This document shows, piece by piece, positions 9,966 through 19,926 of a stretch of DNA of 64,000 nucleotides. The stretch covers positions 1 through 64,000 of IMG/VR virus record IMGVR_UViG_3300021964_000024; one strand, written 5' to 3'. Position 1 is the first letter of the stretch, and every line of letters starts with the position of its first letter. Origin of the DNA: a virus. A model generated the notes under the pieces. It worked only from the letters and a program-made list of their open reading frames with translations, was not told where the DNA came from and made no database searches. A program made the translations under genes and the position numbers.

Positions 9966-12900
9966 TTAAATCGCCAGTGCAATTGCCCTCAAGTCACGGA
10001 ATGATGGTACTTGTGCAGAGTTAGTTGACTGCATAACAAGTTTTAACTGGAACGAAGTGAACTTAGCCAAGTTACCGCCCTCACCACCAATTAGATACTG
10101 GTATTCACGGAATACGTTCTTATTGGAATCCGGAGAATGATTTACTGCAGGTTGTACAAGGTTCCATGCGTTAGTGTGAATTGACTCAGCACCAGTTGAT
10201 GTTCTCCAGTACAATTGGAAGTCACACGCTTTAGGTTTGTTAGCAGCCAAGAAGACTTTCAAACCAACCGCATCGGTTGCCAAAGTGGTCACCTTAGTGA
10301 TATGTTTCGCAGATTCAGTACCCGCATTTGGGTGAGTCTCAGGAACATATGTAAGTGGTACGTTAAATCCTGCAACACTAGTAGATTGTACGTTTGCAGC
10401 TTCACTGATTGTAGTGACATTATCAGTCGATGCGATACTAGTCGCACCGTCTGTTACAGACCATGTACCCGTAGACGAAGAGTGAACACTCACACTAAAC
10501 TGAGATCCATCTGATCTAGAGATAACTAGACCATCGGAATCCCCTTCAACTGAAGAGAATACATAACCTCTTCTGAAGGAAGGATATCCTTGAGGAATAG
10601 TCTGACCACCTACGAAGGACTGATTGAGTCTAACATTACCAATTCTAGTGTTAGTACTAGTCAACAATAGGTTAAGGTTTTCACCACTATCATATCCAGA
10701 GAAGGTCAGTGTCTTAGTAGTTGCTTCAACCCCACTGGTTTGTTTTGAAATCAAGTTATGTACACAGTCAACGTGTGCAGACTGCATATCAATAACAGGA
10801 GATACAAACGGATCAACAGTCTTCATGGTGATCTGCATCGTCAGAGATCTTTCACCATTCAACCCAGCAACAAGATTCTCTGTACTTCTGTTGTAGATAG
10901 CACGAGGAGTCTTGAACGTTGAGTTAGACTTGTTCTCAATGATTTGATACTTAGCATCTTTGACGAATCTAGTCTCACTACCCGCTAGAGATGATTGTGT
11001 AGTTGTCTTAATCGAAGTAGTAGCAGTAGTTCCTCTTGGTATCGTAATCTCAACTTCGGGTCTTAATTGTTCGTAGTTGATATTATGTTGAGAGGTAGCT
11101 GAACTACCACCAAACCATTTTCTGCTAGTTGCGGTTGCATCTGCAGTGTAGGTGAAACCAGAGTTGTCGTGCCTTACTACTGTTCTCTTACCAATTACTT
11201 GGTTACCAGTTAGACCGTTTCCAAGGTTTTCAGCAGAGTCGATACCACGAATCCATGCGATATCTCCAGTACGTAAACCATGACCTTGCATTAGTACACG
11301 AACTTGGTTACTGCCAGAGTCCATAAGTAAAGAATGTCTTCGCAACGGTACAGGAGGAATGTTAACATTCTCTAAGATAGCGTTACCAGAACTTCTAAAC
11401 TGTGCAACGTTAATTCTGTACGCCAGATCTTGGTTACTGGAAGGTTCCCAATGCCTGTTGTTCTGCGACTTAAACAACACACCCATAGTAGGTTGTTGAG
11501 TAATGAACGACTCAGTAGAACCAATTGCATGTTCACCAACAGTTGCGACATAAACATTATAGTTAGTGTCGTTTCTCTCAGGAACCAATACAATCGCATA
11601 CTCACCCTTAGACAAATACTGAGGTGCATCGAAAGTAAATGTAGTACTGTTCTTCAACATCGTTTTGTTGTTAGCACCAGTAGGTACTAGACTTACTTGA
11701 GCAGGAGTAAGTGTCTTCTTACAAATGACCTTTGTTGCAGATGGTACACCTTGTACTGTAGGTCTGATTTCGCAACGAACACCAGCTTCAGAAGACTTAC
11801 TCGCAAAGTAGACTTCAACCGAAGTGATAGTAATACCAGACTTTCTTTCTACTGCGAAAGTCTGAGCGAGAGGATCATGGTGAATCATAGCAACGTCTTC
11901 AGCAGTATGGGCAAACCCCCCTCTTGATGTTCGTGCTACCGTCGGTGATGGATGCGTCGAAGCAAGAACTTCTTGATCTGCTACAGATTGATCAAGTTCT
12001 GCTTGGAACTGTTGAGAACCTTTCTGGTTACCGCCACCACCATTGTCCGGATCACCACCACCTGGCGGTGTAGTATCTTGATTGGTGTCGGTGTGATCAA
12101 CTGGTTGGATACTATTCAGATAACTGTATTCGTAGCTAACTTCACTACCAATAAATTCTTCTGTAGTCTCAGTACCAGTTGTAATAACACTTGTAGTTGA
12201 AGTTGATTTGACATCTTCAGCAACCTCTGTCGTAACAACCGAATCTGTCCAAGTAGTTCTTTCAATTTCAGTATCTCTTGAGACATCGTTAGTGGTTGAT
12301 CCAACTACCTTCAGTACTCTTGTAATGTAGATCTCTTCTTCTCTGTGTTCTAGTACACCAGTAGATTCGAACATCGCTCTAGCGAAAGACATTCCTCCAC
12401 CAATATCAGCAGAGTTTACATCATTGAGTATGAATTCACGTTTACCAGTGTGGAAACGCATTGCTACGTTACTAGGAACTTCGAAAGATCCTTCAAATTT
12501 ACCATCAGCGTCAGCAATTAATTGAGTATATCCCGCACTGTGACCCTGAGTTTGTTTTTGTGTTCCGTTATCATCGCCTTCTCCTGATCTGCCACGAGCA
12601 GCTTCCTTAGAAGTCATGGTTTTAAATGGTTCTTCTCTACAGAAGTTGGAGACATTCGTCTTATCGAAGAATGGGAAGTATTGAGTGTTCGGACGTAATC
12701 CAGTCGCTTTGAACATAATCTCAATAGGTCTCATGAACGGAATCGCACTTACCTCTACGACTTTTTCACCCACCACGTCACGAATAGTTGACTCACTAGA
12801 AATACGGTTTACTGTACTTTCTGTGGTTGTAGTGGTAATGATTTCTGCAAGACCTTCATACTGATTATTAGTAGTAATAGTCTTTGTCTGTTCGTAAGTA

Positions 12901-15900
12901 GACGTATTTGTAGTTCTTACTGTATCACGAGTTTCTGTAGTTACGGTATCCCATTGTTCGGTAGTAACCTCATCAATCAGATATCTGTAATACCAACCAG
13001 TGTAATAACCATTCCATCCCCACCATTGACCGTTATAGTATTCACGGTTCCAATCGGTGTACCACAGATCCATATAATCCCACCATGCATCGATGGTAGT
13101 ACGAGAAACTTCTCTGTATTCACTGTCACGGTTAACTTCTACGGTTTCGGTAGATAGAACTTCAACGTCAGTTGTGTGACCAGTCTCAACCCACTCACCT
13201 TCTTCAACAACAGTTTCAGAACCAAGTAATGTAGGATCCTGTGCATCATAAGTTTGAGTTGTAGACGTACCAGAAATAAAACTACGTGCCTGATCACCGA
13301 CTTCTAGAGTAGAAGGGTCAACACCATACCACTCGTTTTCACTATTATTCCAGTTCAGTGATTGTGATAGATCAAACTCAGTTTTAGTTCCTAAGATCTT
13401 CTCACCTACAATCTCATGATCGTAGAACTTATCAATTTCTGGACTCAGGATTAAGTCACCATGAATCATAGGCACAAAGAACGGTGCGAGGTTTTCTGTA
13501 CCTGAAGCAAGTTCTTGTGATTGGAAAGGTTTTGTCTTGTAGTCCAACATTACGAAATCGTCTCTTAGGACTGTACGTAATTGTTTCGTATTGTCAGAGT
13601 CGTACCACAATCTGATATTGTTTTCTTGATATCTAGGACGTAAGAGTTTTCCTCTCTTATCGATAGCAGCACGGTATGAGTTGTTTTTCTTACCATTAAT
13701 CTTGGTTTGAGAATAAGCATGGTTGGAGAAATTGTCTACAAAGAATCCTGCTTTAGTTCTATCCAAACCGGCAGAGTCTAAAACCTGCAAGAACTTAGTG
13801 TTAAGTTCTAGTAACGACAGGGTAGTCATTTCTTCAAGTCGGTCTAGTTTTTGTTCCAACTTGTTGATGTCTGCCATCGTATAACCCTTACGTGGAATAA
13901 GGGATGTCTTCAGATCACGTGCATGAAGCGTGTTAGGATTCAAACGAATTTTGTACAGATCCATACAATCTTCTGGTACTTCTGGGTACTTCGGATTTAA
14001 TGAAGGCGAACCTTCAAGAAGACGTAATTCACCGTCTCTTGAAATTACAAGTTTGTCTGCACGAGGAAGATAGTATTCTGCCTTTGCCTCTATTGTATTT
14101 GTAGGTACAGGAAGAGGAGGTACGGTTGTAAAACCTCCAGAACCATCTGTAGAGGGACGGAAGTCTAGAGCATCTCTCAGAGATACTTTACCACCATCGG
14201 GTAGTGCTTGTGCAGGAATTTTCAGGTAGTCTAATTGACCACTGTAAGAGTTAACCGCAAAGAACTCACCCGTAGGAGAGTGAGAGAAGTACTTGAATCT
14301 TACAAAGATAGGAATACCATCACTATCAAGACCACCACCAGACCAGATCAAACGTCCGTCATCGTAGTGAGTCATCGTGCCACCGGCATCGAAACTGAAG
14401 TGTGGGAAAATATCATCACCGTTAGAATCGACAGTACGAACTCTATCGATACTGTAAATATCTGATTTACCAAGGTTCAGTACTTGCAATCCATTACCAA
14501 CTTCTTCTAGAGAAGCAGTAACAGTCGCTTCTGTCAACGTCTTAGTCTTAATACTTGCATTTGTCTTATTGATAAAAACGATTACTTCGTATGAAGTGTT
14601 TCCGGTCAGACCACTGAAAATGATCTGCGAGTTACCAGCTTGAATATCTGCACTTGCACCCGAAGCAGGGAATTGTGTACTAGACGCAATGATAATATCA
14701 TTTTCGTTTACAAAAGATTCACCTGCGTCTGTTAGATTTAAAGTGTAAGTAGTCGCTCCAACACCAGTAGTGAAGTTTTCCTTTCTCATGAAAGTATAGG
14801 AAACGTCCGTGAAACTTTTCGGTCTCGCTAATGGAGTATCAAACAACAACGCTGTCTTTCTTGGTTCATGAAGAATCGCTTGATTACCAGTAGTAGGAAC
14901 AAGGTTGATTAAATCATTGTTGGCTGCGGATTTGATAGACCTTACATCTTCAATTGTAAAATTGAAGTTGGTTCTATTCAAATTAAATATGTGTGCCTTG
15001 TAAGGGATATTCCTTTGATACTGTGCCAGTGATCCCGAAGACAGTCTGTACTGTGCACCATTTCTTCCTTCAGTGATTGCACGGATATTACCTACAGCAA
15101 TCTGTGCTCCAGTACCATCGTATCCACTGTAGAGTCGAACTCTTTCTGCAGTATCAATATCCAACATCCCTTGACCACTGTCAAAGAAATAGAAGTTACC
15201 GTAGTCGATACCGACTTGTTCATCTTCATCGACAAACGTATCAATCGCTTTTCTAAGAGGAATACTTTGCGTCATCATAGTTGCTGCTCGATGACCGTCG
15301 ATATAGGCAGTGCCGGGATCGATCTTCATCATCAAGTAGTTTGAATTGATGTTTGCATTTGGTTCGAATCTAAGTTTCCAGTACTTCTTAATGAAGTCAC
15401 CGTTGATTTCTTTGACACGAGTATTGACAAACTTCTTGACTTCGTTATAACCATCTGTAGAAGTTACTTGTCGAATTACTTTACCGTTCTGTACGGTTGC
15501 GAAGTAAACAAAAGACTCACCGATAATAAAGTCAGTTTTCTTAATGAGTATTAATCGGATACGATATCTGTCAGCACCAGGCGAAGAACGGTTAGGTGTT
15601 ACGTTTTGGTTATCGTATAATGCTTCGGTGTCATTAACAGTAACAATGTCTTGTACAAGTTTAAAACCAACGTCCTCAGATCTAAATGCATTGTACTTAC
15701 CAAGGAAGATAGTCTGTTTCGGAACGAATACGAAGTGACCTTTTACATAGAAGGTAGATTCACCAATAGAAATAGTACTACCAAATCCAACTGCAGGGTT
15801 TGCAGTAGTGTTGGTTGATTGAACCGTAAAGTTAACGTTTGACCCATTAGACAAAGTTTCGCCAGGCGTTACTGTAGCAGTAACTTTAAACTTTGTGTTA

Positions 15901-16319
15901 ACAGAGACCGTGGACGGGTTGTCCAAATACTGAACATAAAGTGTGTCAGGATCTCCACCATCAGTTGCGGGTACTGCTTCCAATACCTTAACTTTAATAG
16001 AGGAAGAGGAACCAGTTAAGTTGACACCTACTAGTGCAGTAGGATCACTGAAAGAGTTATTCTGATCTGCTGAAATTTTTACGAATGCATATGAGTTGTT
16101 TACAGAAACCCCACCCGCAGATACAGGAACACCGTCTTTCTGGAAGATGTTGTCAGCAAATCTTGAGATCTCCTTTTGGATGATCGTTTGCATCTGTGTA
16201 AGTTCACGTGCCTGTAGTGCACGACCCGCATTAAATAGAATGCGAGAGTAATTATCACTATCTTTAAAATCGTCCTTGTAGGTCGATCTAAAAGTTTGTT
16301 CAGTAAACGTATTTGGCAT
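9966..16319 (-). CDS. DUF4815 giant virion structural protein
   Basis: 2117 residues, the largest product here. The N-terminus (NTFTEQTFRSTYKDDFKDSD, then SRILFNAGRALQARELTQMQ) is the hallmark of DUF4815 proteins of T4-like marine phages. A later segment (VSAIPFMRPIEIMFKATGLR, then PNTQYFPFFD) is also typical. The middle holds an unusual tract packed with Trp and Tyr (nt ~12975-13095) flanked by Thr-rich, low-complexity stretches. The C-terminal third is beta-rich and adhesin-like. It sits directly downstream of gp8, where T4 keeps its baseplate-periphery and fibre genes, so a baseplate-periphery or fibre-network role is likely. Start is ATG at 16319, 12 nt after the gp8 stop. Confidence 0.85.
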   Translation of the reverse strand: MPNTFTEQTFRSTYKDDFKDSDNYSRILFNAGRALQARELTQMQTIIQKEISRFADNIFQKDGVPVSAGGVSVNNSYAFVKISADQNNSFSDPTALVGVNLTGSSSSIKVKVLEAVPATDGGDPDTLYVQYLDNPSTVSVNTKFKVTATVTPGETLSNGSNVNFTVQSTNTTANPAVGFGSTISIGESTFYVKGHFVFVPKQTIFLGKYNAFRSEDVGFKLVQDIVTVNDTEALYDNQNVTPNRSSPGADRYRIRLILIKKTDFIIGESFVYFATVQNGKVIRQVTSTDGYNEVKKFVNTRVKEINGDFIKKYWKLRFEPNANINSNYLMMKIDPGTAYIDGHRAATMMTQSIPLRKAIDTFVDEDEQVGIDYGNFYFFDSGQGMLDIDTAERVRLYSGYDGTGAQIAVGNIRAITEGRNGAQYRLSSGSLAQYQRNIPYKAHIFNLNRTNFNFTIEDVRSIKSAANNDLINLVPTTGNQAILHEPRKTALLFDTPLARPKSFTDVSYTFMRKENFTTGVGATTYTLNLTDAGESFVNENDIIIASSTQFPASGASADIQAGNSQIIFSGLTGNTSYEVIVFINKTNASIKTKTLTEATVTASLEEVGNGLQVLNLGKSDIYSIDRVRTVDSNGDDIFPHFSFDAGGTMTHYDDGRLIWSGGGLDSDGIPIFVRFKYFSHSPTGEFFAVNSYSGQLDYLKIPAQALPDGGKVSLRDALDFRPSTDGSGGFTTVPPLPVPTNTIEAKAEYYLPRADKLVISRDGELRLLEGSPSLNPKYPEVPEDCMDLYKIRLNPNTLHARDLKTSLIPRKGYTMADINKLEQKLDRLEEMTTLSLLELNTKFLQVLDSAGLDRTKAGFFVDNFSNHAYSQTKINGKKNNSYRAAIDKRGKLLRPRYQENNIRLWYDSDNTKQLRTVLRDDFVMLDYKTKPFQSQELASGTENLAPFFVPMIHGDLILSPEIDKFYDHEIVGEKILGTKTEFDLSQSLNWNNSENEWYGVDPSTLEVGDQARSFISGTSTTQTYDAQDPTLLGSETVVEEGEWVETGHTTDVEVLSTETVEVNRDSEYREVSRTTIDAWWDYMDLWYTDWNREYYNGQWWGWNGYYTGWYYRYLIDEVTTEQWDTVTTETRDTVRTTNTSTYEQTKTITTNNQYEGLAEIITTTTTESTVNRISSESTIRDVVGEKVVEVSAIPFMRPIEIMFKATGLRPNTQYFPFFDKTNVSNFCREEPFKTMTSKEAARGRSGEGDDNGTQKQTQGHSAGYTQLIADADGKFEGSFEVPSNVAMRFHTGKREFILNDVNSADIGGGMSFARAMFESTGVLEHREEEIYITRVLKVVGSTTNDVSRDTEIERTTWTDSVVTTEVAEDVKSTSTTSVITTGTETTEEFIGSEVSYEYSYLNSIQPVDHTDTNQDTTPPGGGDPDNGGGGNQKGSQQFQAELDQSVADQEVLASTHPSPTVARTSRGGFAHTAEDVAMIHHDPLAQTFAVERKSGITITSVEVYFASKSSEAGVRCEIRPTVQGVPSATKVICKKTLTPAQVSLVPTGANNKTMLKNSTTFTFDAPQYLSKGEYAIVLVPERNDTNYNVYVATVGEHAIGSTESFITQQPTMGVLFKSQNNRHWEPSSNQDLAYRINVAQFRSSGNAILENVNIPPVPLRRHSLLMDSGSNQVRVLMQGHGLRTGDIAWIRGIDSAENLGNGLTGNQVIGKRTVVRHDNSGFTYTADATATSRKWFGGSSATSQHNINYEQLRPEVEITIPRGTTATTSIKTTTQSSLAGSETRFVKDAKYQIIENKSNSTFKTPRAIYNRSTENLVAGLNGERSLTMQITMKTVDPFVSPVIDMQSAHVDCVHNLISKQTSGVEATTKTLTFSGYDSGENLNLLLTSTNTRIGNVRLNQSFVGGQTIPQGYPSFRRGYVFSSVEGDSDGLVISRSDGSQFSVSVHSSSTGTWSVTDGATSIASTDNVTTISEAANVQSTSVAGFNVPLTYVPETHPNAGTESAKHITKVTTLATDAVGLKVFLAANKPKACDFQLYWRTSTGAESIHTNAWNLVQPAVNHSPDSNKNVFREYQYLIGGEGGNLAKFTSFQLKLVMQSTNSAQVPSFRDLRAIALAI

Positions 16320-16330
16320 TTCTTATAATC

Positions 16331-17707
16331 CTAGATAGTAATTACTATTTTCAAGTCTTCGGTCTGATCATTTGATCGAGTCACCGCAGATCTGTTATCA
16401 ATATATAGCATGTCCCCAGTGTATGGGTTAAACTCTGCACCGACAAGACTAGTAATGTTACCGTTGATACCAGAATTTCCTACAATCTGAATTTCTTCGG
16501 ACGGATCGAAAGGAATGAATCCAGTAGTTTGGTTCTGGTGATACCAGATCCTATCTGAATCATTAGTATCATCGATGATTGCTTTTGCACCAGAGGTCTG
16601 ACCTTCAATCGTTGATTTCTGAACGGTTGCCTTGACAAACCCTGATCCATCATGTACAATTTGTTTTAGTCCATGTGCGGATGCTGAAGTAAGTAAAGTA
16701 CCTTCGGCACTGTCTGTTCTTGGGTTACGGAGTAACAATACTTGACGGAAAATTTCGTCACCTGTAATGAAGTCATCATTCTCTTTACCGTCTGGTTTCG
16801 AGTTGAACATAACACCACTTGCTTTCAAATCAATAACTGGATTTGATCCCAATCCTTTGGGGTTAGGTGTTAGGATTGCACGTCCAGTGGCAGAGTCACC
16901 GCCACCACCAGTGATAACTATATTTGCGTAGTTGTATTCTGATCCGTAGTATGAATTTCCTGAGTTTCCTGCAGAGTCTTCTTTTACTCTAATATCTACG
17001 ATACTTTCACCTGCACGTACTGCATATGCTTGTGCACCTGTACCATCACCTACAACTGTTACTGTAGGTGTAGACGTATAACCCGATCCACCGTTCGTAA
17101 TACGATAACTTAGAATCTGTCCACGTACCGCATTATTCTGTACGATCTCTTGTTGCAGTTCTTCTGCAGGAGAATCTGAGTCAGTTGCCGCAACATACTG
17201 TACTGGTTGATACTGTGAGGACAAGAATTTATCTGCACGAAGTGCACCAATAGAGTAAAGGAACTTCCAAGTGTAACCATCGGATAAGGTAAAAGGAGCA
17301 CCTGTCGTGTTACCTGTAGGCGACACAGTTGACAACTGTGAACTACCGTCCTGTCTCTTACCCTGTTGTAAACATATGTAAACTTCGTTGTTAGAGTTGA
17401 TGGCATAGAATGGGTTCTCTGGGAATCCTACATCGTTGTCATCAAAAGCAGAGTAAATAAGGTTAGCGACCCAAGTTCTACGAGGGATAACGTAAGACAA
17501 ATCCTCAATCAATTTAACAGACTGCATAGAGTTTCTTGCAGTACGCACATCCGCAAAACTATTTGTAGGTACAGTAGCAACGTCTGAATCGTTCCAGTCT
17601 TCTGATCTACCAATAGCAGCGTAGTATCTCACATTATCAGAGTCTCTAAAATCATCAAAGAGATCATCTAGGACTTGTTTTTTAAATTTGTCTGTAATTA
17701 CTGGCAT
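16331..17707 (-). CDS. 8: Baseplate wedge protein gp8
   Basis: 458 residues versus 334 in T4 gp8. The N-terminal third carries IGRSEDWNDSD and YVIPRRTWVANLIYS, matching the T4 gp8 pattern 'FGRSEPW...VIPRRDW'. The C-terminus (GDMLYIDNRSAVTRSNDQTE) matches the T4 ending 'GEMIYMENRPPI...DQTEEI'. gp8 dimers sit in the wedge next to gp7 and gp6. The extra length is a central insertion of Gly/Asp/Ser-rich loops. Late-gene context between DUF4815 and the gp10-like gene. Alignment to T4 is from memory. Confidence 0.85.
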   Translation of the reverse strand: MPVITDKFKKQVLDDLFDDFRDSDNVRYYAAIGRSEDWNDSDVATVPTNSFADVRTARNSMQSVKLIEDLSYVIPRRTWVANLIYSAFDDNDVGFPENPFYAINSNNEVYICLQQGKRQDGSSQLSTVSPTGNTTGAPFTLSDGYTWKFLYSIGALRADKFLSSQYQPVQYVAATDSDSPAEELQQEIVQNNAVRGQILSYRITNGGSGYTSTPTVTVVGDGTGAQAYAVRAGESIVDIRVKEDSAGNSGNSYYGSEYNYANIVITGGGGDSATGRAILTPNPKGLGSNPVIDLKASGVMFNSKPDGKENDDFITGDEIFRQVLLLRNPRTDSAEGTLLTSASAHGLKQIVHDGSGFVKATVQKSTIEGQTSGAKAIIDDTNDSDRIWYHQNQTTGFIPFDPSEEIQIVGNSGINGNITSLVGAEFNPYTGDMLYIDNRSAVTRSNDQTEDLKIVITI

Positions 17708-17716
17708 CTATCTATC

Positions 17717-18715
17717 CTAAGTATTTAATGTTGCGCCGATATTGCTTATTACTATCCACTGATCAGCAAACCAAGCGAGAGTTACCGCAGAGTTCTGAGG
17801 CATGGTAATACTTGCATATGCGGCAAGGTTGTTACCATCTTCACTGATTGTCTGAGTACCAGCACCTTTATTCACCAGATATTTAATCTCACCGTTCTGA
17901 CTGGTTGTACCGTCTGAAAGAGTAACTGCACCAGCCGAAGCATTATTGAATAATGTGATCGGTTGATTTGAACTGGTCGTACCACCACTATTTAGTCCTT
18001 GAGTTGACAAGACTAATCGGGAATCAATTTTAACACCACCGTTACCAGATCCTCTCAAAGATAGAGAAGAAGTAGATTGTCCGGCAGCTTGTATGTATAC
18101 TGGGTTACCACTCGTTGCGTTCTTAATTCTTACGTAGTTAACTGCGGATGCAGAATCTTGGAACTGTATTAATTCGTTACCCGCACTATCAAGAATATCT
18201 CTTCCGATAATTGGAGAGTTGATAGTCGGATTCTGCAATGTCTTGTTCGTTAACGTTGCAGTGTGATCGTTGAAAACTACTGTGTCATTACCTGTCAATA
18301 GAGGTAGTGTAATTGTTCTGTCTGCCGCTAAATCATTGACCGCAACGATGTATTGATGATTCGAACTAGTGTCGTTGATACTGGGTGTAGTAATCGTAGG
18401 ACTCAATATAGTCTTATTAGACAGCGTTTGAGTTGCAGAGTCCATGACCAAGGCACCGCTATAGTTCGGAATGCGAACTTCACGGTCTGCAGTAGGATCG
18501 TCGGAACGTAGTCTAATCTGGAAGCTGTTTGCAGTTCTTCCTTCAAAAACAATAGCGTCTGAATCGAAATCCATAAGTGTCATCAATGCTTGACCATCAC
18601 CTAATTTAGTGTAGATCTCATCAAAGTTCTGTTGGATTTTCAATGACGCAGTACGGAGTGTATCACCCGTACCATCGTTAGCAATTGTTCCTCTGTTTAA
18701 TACCTGTTTAGTCAT
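17717..18715 (-). CDS. gp10-like baseplate/fibre connector
   Basis: 332 residues. The first 35 (NRGTIANDGTGDTLRTASLK then QNFDEIYTKLGDG) correspond closely to the N-terminus of T4 gp10 (NIGNVVDDGTGDYLR...INENFDELYYELGDG), the module that anchors gp10 to the wedge. The rest differs from T4 gp10 and has phage-fibre repeats such as LSNKTILSPTITTPSI and LTNKTLQNPTINSPII, ending in a compact beta domain. I read it as a gp10/gp9-type baseplate pin or fibre adaptor with a replaced body. A late promoter lies 28 nt upstream at 18743-18750. Confidence 0.75.
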   Translation of the reverse strand: MTKQVLNRGTIANDGTGDTLRTASLKIQQNFDEIYTKLGDGQALMTLMDFDSDAIVFEGRTANSFQIRLRSDDPTADREVRIPNYSGALVMDSATQTLSNKTILSPTITTPSINDTSSNHQYIVAVNDLAADRTITLPLLTGNDTVVFNDHTATLTNKTLQNPTINSPIIGRDILDSAGNELIQFQDSASAVNYVRIKNATSGNPVYIQAAGQSTSSLSLRGSGNGGVKIDSRLVLSTQGLNSGGTTSSNQPITLFNNASAGAVTLSDGTTSQNGEIKYLVNKGAGTQTISEDGNNLAAYASITMPQNSAVTLAWFADQWIVISNIGATLNT

Positions 18716-18742
18716 TCTCTTTTACCTAAAGGTTATACTGTC

Positions 18743-18750
18743 TATTTATA
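18743..18750 (-). promoter_or_regulatory. T4-like late promoter (gp10-like operon)
   Basis: Exact TATAAATA on the minus strand in the intergenic gap upstream of the gp10-like gene. It would drive gp10-like, gp8 and DUF4815. Confidence 0.75.
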
Positions 18751-19926
18751 CTAGTAATCGCCATCAATTACGTTTCTTAGTGACAATTCTGAGTCAGAAT
18801 CTCCCACTGGAGTTAATCCAAACGTCAAATTATCAGAATCGATACGACTTACTCTTGGATCCCAATCAAATCTCTCTTGGTCTATTGTTTCCGTACTAGA
18901 GATATCGAATCCGGTCATACCTACACGTGCATTCCATACATCGGAATCTTCTCCGATAGGAGTACTACCAGTCAAGATGCTTGTTCCATCTGAATCATCA
19001 TCCAACGTTGGTGAGTTGGGTGACAAGAACTCTGCCATGCTAGAGTATAGTTTATCCAACTGAACAACAGTTAGATCACCTACGTCATTAAGATCGTTAC
19101 CAGTAAATGTTGGGTAGTCTGTTGACGGGGTTCTACCACCACGTCCAGATCCCATAATCATTCTGAACTGTATACGATCTCCGGTTGGGTCTGTTGGATT
19201 ATTAATATCAAACAATGCAGTGTGTTGTGCGTGTCCCCTTTCATCGAAGTCTGCAGTACCTTCCAATACGATTGGTGGTTTGATTGCTTCGCCTGGATCG
19301 AACTGTAACTCTTCAAATGATCCAGTACCAACGATCTGCGTTAATCCACCAAGGTACATCCCCGCAGGGTGAACCATCAACTTATATGCATCCCTCCATT
19401 GTGCAACCGATAATTCAGAACGAATCTGAATTGCATAGGTCTGGTACAGTTTGTTGTCTGTCAAATATCGAGCAGATTCCGCACCAACCCTAGATTCGTT
19501 TAACTTAAATATATATTGTTTCGTATAAACCACATCTGGTTCAATACCGAAGAAGGTCTTGAAGAACTGACGAATACTATATCGTGTACCCTTAGTTCTG
19601 TAGAGATAACTGGAGTATTTTACTGCAGTTCTCTTATCATCAAATCCTTCGAAATAATTCTGTCCTAGTAGATAGTCATCCTCAAAGTATTGTAAGAGGT
19701 CTAGATCTGTTTGACTTACGTCTCTTGTTTCGAAAACATTATTAAGGAATCTATTTAACGATCCGTCCTGCTCCTGAAGTTCGAAATACTTTTTTAAGAA
19801 GGATACGAACTTAGGATATTCCTGCAGAACGACAGCAGGTAAGAGAGAGTCAATTTGTTGTTCTCTTAAATTGAGGTCTCTACGAATAGTATCCTTTAAC
19901 GTTTTGTCAAGAGTAGTATTAGTCAT
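18751..19926 (-). CDS. 7: Short gp7-type baseplate wedge protein
   Basis: 391 residues. Residues ~25-200 align with the C-terminal part of T4 gp7 (1032 aa): here SSYLYRTKGTRYSIRQFFKT and QWRDAYKLMVHPAGMYLGG; in T4 'FFESRSYDFYSTKGIEASYKFLFK' and 'SRWKSDVIRFVHPVGFGF'. The order gp6, gp7, gp8 also matches T4. The ~650-residue N-terminal part of T4 gp7 is absent, so the wedge initiator is stripped to the part that contacts gp6/gp8. The last ~150 residues are acidic and Asp/Ser-rich. Shares one base with the gp6 stop. Confidence 0.7.
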   Translation of the reverse strand: MTNTTLDKTLKDTIRRDLNLREQQIDSLLPAVVLQEYPKFVSFLKKYFELQEQDGSLNRFLNNVFETRDVSQTDLDLLQYFEDDYLLGQNYFEGFDDKRTAVKYSSYLYRTKGTRYSIRQFFKTFFGIEPDVVYTKQYIFKLNESRVGAESARYLTDNKLYQTYAIQIRSELSVAQWRDAYKLMVHPAGMYLGGLTQIVGTGSFEELQFDPGEAIKPPIVLEGTADFDERGHAQHTALFDINNPTDPTGDRIQFRMIMGSGRGGRTPSTDYPTFTGNDLNDVGDLTVVQLDKLYSSMAEFLSPNSPTLDDDSDGTSILTGSTPIGEDSDVWNARVGMTGFDISSTETIDQERFDWDPRVSRIDSDNLTFGLTPVGDSDSELSLRNVIDGDY

